64,000 bases of DNA from Pseudonocardia alaniniphila (GTDB taxonomy: Bacteria > Actinomycetota > Actinomycetes > Mycobacteriales > Pseudonocardiaceae). The stretch spans positions 399,498 to 463,497 of the forward strand of contig NZ_JAKXMK010000003.1 of assembly GCF_022524485.1 (NCBI RefSeq), in the 5' to 3' direction. Positions 61,872 through 64,000 of this stretch are shown one piece after another. The position numbers were made by a program, and so were the translations under genes. How positions within the stretch are numbered: the stretch's first letter is position 1; each line of letters starts with the position of its first letter. The notes under the pieces were generated by a model. The model saw only the letters and a program-made list of their open reading frames with translations, had not been told where the DNA came from and searched no databases.

Positions 61872-63373
61872 GCGGCTCCCTCCTCTCGAACGGGGCTGAT
61901 CACCGGTGGGTCGCTCTCGGCCAGCCACGCGCAGATCCCGCGGACCGTGTCGCCACAGCTCCCGCACCCGGTGCCGGCGCGGGTGGCGCGGCTCAGCGCC
62001 GGGACGTCGGTGGCGCCCGCGCGCCACGCGGCCACGAGCGCGCCCTTCGTCACCGTGTTGCAGCGGCAGACGACCGCGGATGCCGGGAGATGTCCGGGGT
62101 CGGCGGTCTCCCGTGCTCCGGGGAGTGCCCGGCCGAGCAGCAGCCCGAGCCGGTCGGCCGGGGCCGGCATGCCGGTGTCGTAGAACTGGATCATCGACGC
62201 GGCCGCGTCGGGAAGCCCGATCATGGCGCCACCCACCACACGGTCTCCGCGCAGGGCGAGGCTGGCGTAACGACCACCGACGGGGTCGGCGAAGCGCAGC
62301 ACCTCGGCCCCAGGGCCGTCGAGGGCGCCCAGGTCGCCCACGGTGGCGAGATCGACGTCGCGGGCCTTGAGCCGGGTGACCGGCGGGGTGCCGCGATAAC
62401 GGGCAGCGGGGTCCTCGGCGGTGAGCAGGTCGGCGAGCACGCCCGCCTGCTCCCAGCCGGGCTGCACCAGACCGGCCGCCGCGCCGGAGTGCTGGGCGCA
62501 GTCACCGATCGCGTGCACCCGCGGGTCGGACGTCCCGAGGCGGTCGTCGACGAGCACCCCGCGGTCCACGGCGATACCGGCATCGGCCGCGAGGCCCGTC
62601 TCGGCCCGCACCCCGGCCGCGACCACCAGCGCGTCGGCGGTCACGAACTCGTCCCCGGGCACTGCCGAACCGGTGCAGCGCAGCCCGCCGCCGGCTTCCC
62701 AGGCGACGGCGGTACGCCCGAGCAGCACGTCGACGCCGAGCCTGCGCAGCGTGCCGGCCAGCACCTCGCCGGCACCGCCGTCGAGCTGGCGTTCCATCAG
62801 GTGCGGCTTCGGGTGGACCAGCGTCACGTCCACGCCACGCGCGACCAGCCCGCGCGCCGCCTCGCACCCCAGCAGCCCGCCGCCGAGCACGGCGAACCGC
62901 GCTCCGGGATGGGCGAGGTCGATGATCCGCTCGCAGTCGGCGAGATCGCGGAAGGTGACGACGCTCGGATCCGACATCCCGTCGATCGGGGGCAGCCAGG
63001 CGCGGCTGCCGGTGGCGAGCACGAGCTCGTCGTAGGGCACGTCGCTGCCGGCGTCGGTGCGCACGATGCGGCGGTCGCGGTCGATCGCGGTGGCGGTGAC
63101 GCCGGTACGCAGGTCGACCCGCGACCGGGCCGCCCATCCGGCCGGGTGCAGCTCCACCGCAGGCGCCGAGAGTCCACCGGCCAGCACCGTGGACAGCAGC
63201 ACACGGTTGTAGGCCGGGCGCGGCTCCGCACCGAGAACGGTGAGCCGGACCCGGGCACCCTTGGGGTCCCGGCGCCGCACCTCCTCGACGAACCGGGCAC
63301 CGACCATGCCGTGCCCCACCACGACCACGCGTCTGCTGCTGTGCCTGATGGTTCGCTCGCCAAGCTCGCTCAC
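61868..63373 (-). CDS. FAD/2Fe-2S oxidoreductase, nitrate reductase electron-transfer subunit (NasB-like)
   Basis: A 501-residue protein similar to the N-terminal half of NirB: FAD motif VVVVGHGMVGARFVEEV, NAD motif FAVLGGGLLGCEAARGL, FAD-2 motif VHAIGDCAQH and a C-terminal BFD-like 2Fe-2S domain (VVCRCNTVTKGAL, GTGCGSCGD). It lacks the sirohaem domain. Between a nitrate reductase and nirB, it most likely feeds NADH electrons to the nitrate reductase. GTG at 63373 starts SELGERTIRHSSRR. A gene duplication from nirB is likely. Confidence 0.88.
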   Translation of the reverse strand: MSELGERTIRHSSRRVVVVGHGMVGARFVEEVRRRDPKGARVRLTVLGAEPRPAYNRVLLSTVLAGGLSAPAVELHPAGWAARSRVDLRTGVTATAIDRDRRIVRTDAGSDVPYDELVLATGSRAWLPPIDGMSDPSVVTFRDLADCERIIDLAHPGARFAVLGGGLLGCEAARGLVARGVDVTLVHPKPHLMERQLDGGAGEVLAGTLRRLGVDVLLGRTAVAWEAGGGLRCTGSAVPGDEFVTADALVVAAGVRAETGLAADAGIAVDRGVLVDDRLGTSDPRVHAIGDCAQHSGAAAGLVQPGWEQAGVLADLLTAEDPAARYRGTPPVTRLKARDVDLATVGDLGALDGPGAEVLRFADPVGGRYASLALRGDRVVGGAMIGLPDAAASMIQFYDTGMPAPADRLGLLLGRALPGARETADPGHLPASAVVCRCNTVTKGALVAAWRAGATDVPALSRATRAGTGCGSCGDTVRGICAWLAESDPPVISPVREEGAA

Positions 63374-63478
63374 GCCACCCGACGGTAAGTAGCCCCAGTT
63401 ACACCAGCGGGACCGTGCGTGACACATGCGTAAACCGGACCGCACATCGCCAGGCTGCAGCCGTGAGCGAACCACGGG

Positions 63479-64000
63479 TCACGACTCCCGTTCGAGCCGC
63501 ACCGCGCACACCTTGAACTCCGGCATGCGGCTGATCGGGTCCAGTGCCGGGTTGGTGAGGAGGTTCGCGGCCTGCCCGGCGCCGAAGTGGAACGGCAGGA
63601 ACACGGTGTCCGGTCGCAGCGTCGGCACGCACCGCACCCTGGCCGTCGCCGCGCCCCGCCGGGACACCACTCGTGCCCACTCACCGTCGGCGAGGCCGGC
63701 GCGGGCCGCCGTCTCCGGGTGCACCTCGACGAACGACTCCGGTGCGATCCCGGCAAGCTCCCGAACGCGCCGGGTCTGCGCGCCCGACTGGTAGTGCACC
63801 AGCACCCGGCCCGTCGTGGCCCGCAGCGGGTATTCGGCGTCCGGTAGCTCGGCGGCGTCCGTGTGATCGACGGCCACGAGCCGCGCCCGGCCGTCGGCGT
63901 GGGCGAACCGCTCGGTGAACAAGCGCGGGCTGCCGGGGTGGGCCTCCTCGCCGGGAGGGCGGGCCGGGCACGGCCAGTGCAGGGCCTCCCCCGCGTCGAG
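63479..64000 (-). CDS. nasC: assimilatory nitrate reductase catalytic subunit, C-terminal part (runs off window)
   Basis: The last 173 residues of a molybdopterin oxidoreductase. The molybdopterin dinucleotide-binding fold is visible: LRATTGRVLVHYQSGAQTRR, then PETAARAGLADGEWARVVSR and FLPFHFGAGQAANLLTNPAL, the end typical of assimilatory nitrate reductases (NasA/NasC/NarB). The N-terminal 4Fe-4S domain lies beyond 64000. It is the first visible gene of the operon, 105 bp before the FAD partner. Formate dehydrogenases share this end, but the neighbours decide for nitrate. Confidence 0.9.
   Translation of the reverse strand, partial: LDAGEALHWPCPARPPGEEAHPGSPRLFTERFAHADGRARLVAVDHTDAAELPDAEYPLRATTGRVLVHYQSGAQTRRVRELAGIAPESFVEVHPETAARAGLADGEWARVVSRRGAATARVRCVPTLRPDTVFLPFHFGAGQAANLLTNPALDPISRMPEFKVCAVRLERES

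Noticed and set aside
59736..62183. Long plus-strand frame (about 815 codons) across nirB
   Set aside because: Antisense shadow of nirB, rich in Arg/His/Asp with no motif. High-GC genes commonly leave the complementary frame open.
1..64000. CRISPR arrays, insertion sequences with intact transposase, rRNA genes
   Set aside because: I saw no regularly spaced repeats, no transposase motifs with terminal repeats, and no rRNA-like sequence anywhere in the window.

Overview
The window is about 72% G+C DNA with many GTG starts, 1-4 bp stop/start overlaps and apparently leaderless genes. This points to a high-GC actinomycete. The backbone keeps, in order and orientation, the genes I know from Mycobacterium tuberculosis Rv3193c-Rv3204: UPF0182 membrane protein, PDZ/Lon-like protease, DUF2342 protein, ThiF-like protein, UbiB/ABC1 kinase, whiB7, uvrD2, mycoredoxin, nudC, a potassium-channel/RCK protein, adnB, adnA, lipV and an alkyltransferase-like protein. 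A member of the Pseudonocardiales (Pseudonocardia or a relative) is my best guess; this is inferred from gene content, not from a search.

Layout. (1) 1-8.2 kb is an accessory stretch: the C-terminally cut end of an RsmC-like methyltransferase, a cytochrome P450, an arylamine N-acetyltransferase facing a TetR regulator across a palindromic 41-bp promoter, a DUF6790 membrane protein, an NCS1 permease and a solitary AlkB-like dioxygenase. It ends in gene debris (an AraC fragment and a tyrosine-recombinase tail) next to an initiator tRNA. (2) 8.3-23.4 kb is the conserved DNA-repair, redox and resistance core, including whiB7 with a leader ORF and an intrinsic terminator upstream that look like its attenuator. 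(3) 23.4-40.9 kb is a block absent from the mycobacterial arrangement: two M16 peptidase subunits, a nitrilase with a divergent AraC regulator, proA, an MFS exporter, exonuclease III, a coupled xylA-xylB-xylR operon, and a two-component system facing a DUF5666 protein. (4) 40.9-57 kb resumes the core (channel, adnB, adnA, lipV, ATL) with three interruptions: a saccharopine-dehydrogenase-like and a DUF1697 gene, an unfamiliar three-gene cassette (gluzincin metalloprotease, DUF6875 protein, circularly permuted ATP-grasp-like ligase), and a secreted GH16 glycosidase between adnA and adnB. (5) 57-64 kb is a tightly coupled nitrate-assimilation operon read leftwards: nitrate reductase, its FAD/2Fe-2S partner, nirB, nirD, the HemD/winged-helix fusion NnaR, and a CbiX-type chelatase that would support siroheme for NirB.

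Most likely new biology: the ATP-grasp/DUF6875/metalloprotease cassette at 43.9-47.3 kb, which looks like a small peptide-modifying or ligation pathway with no function I can name. Secondary points are two families of dispersed hairpin repeats at gene 3' ends, a symmetric operator holding two leaderless promoters, and a Gly/Trp/His-rich motif shared by the histidine kinase sensor and the divergently encoded DUF5666 protein.
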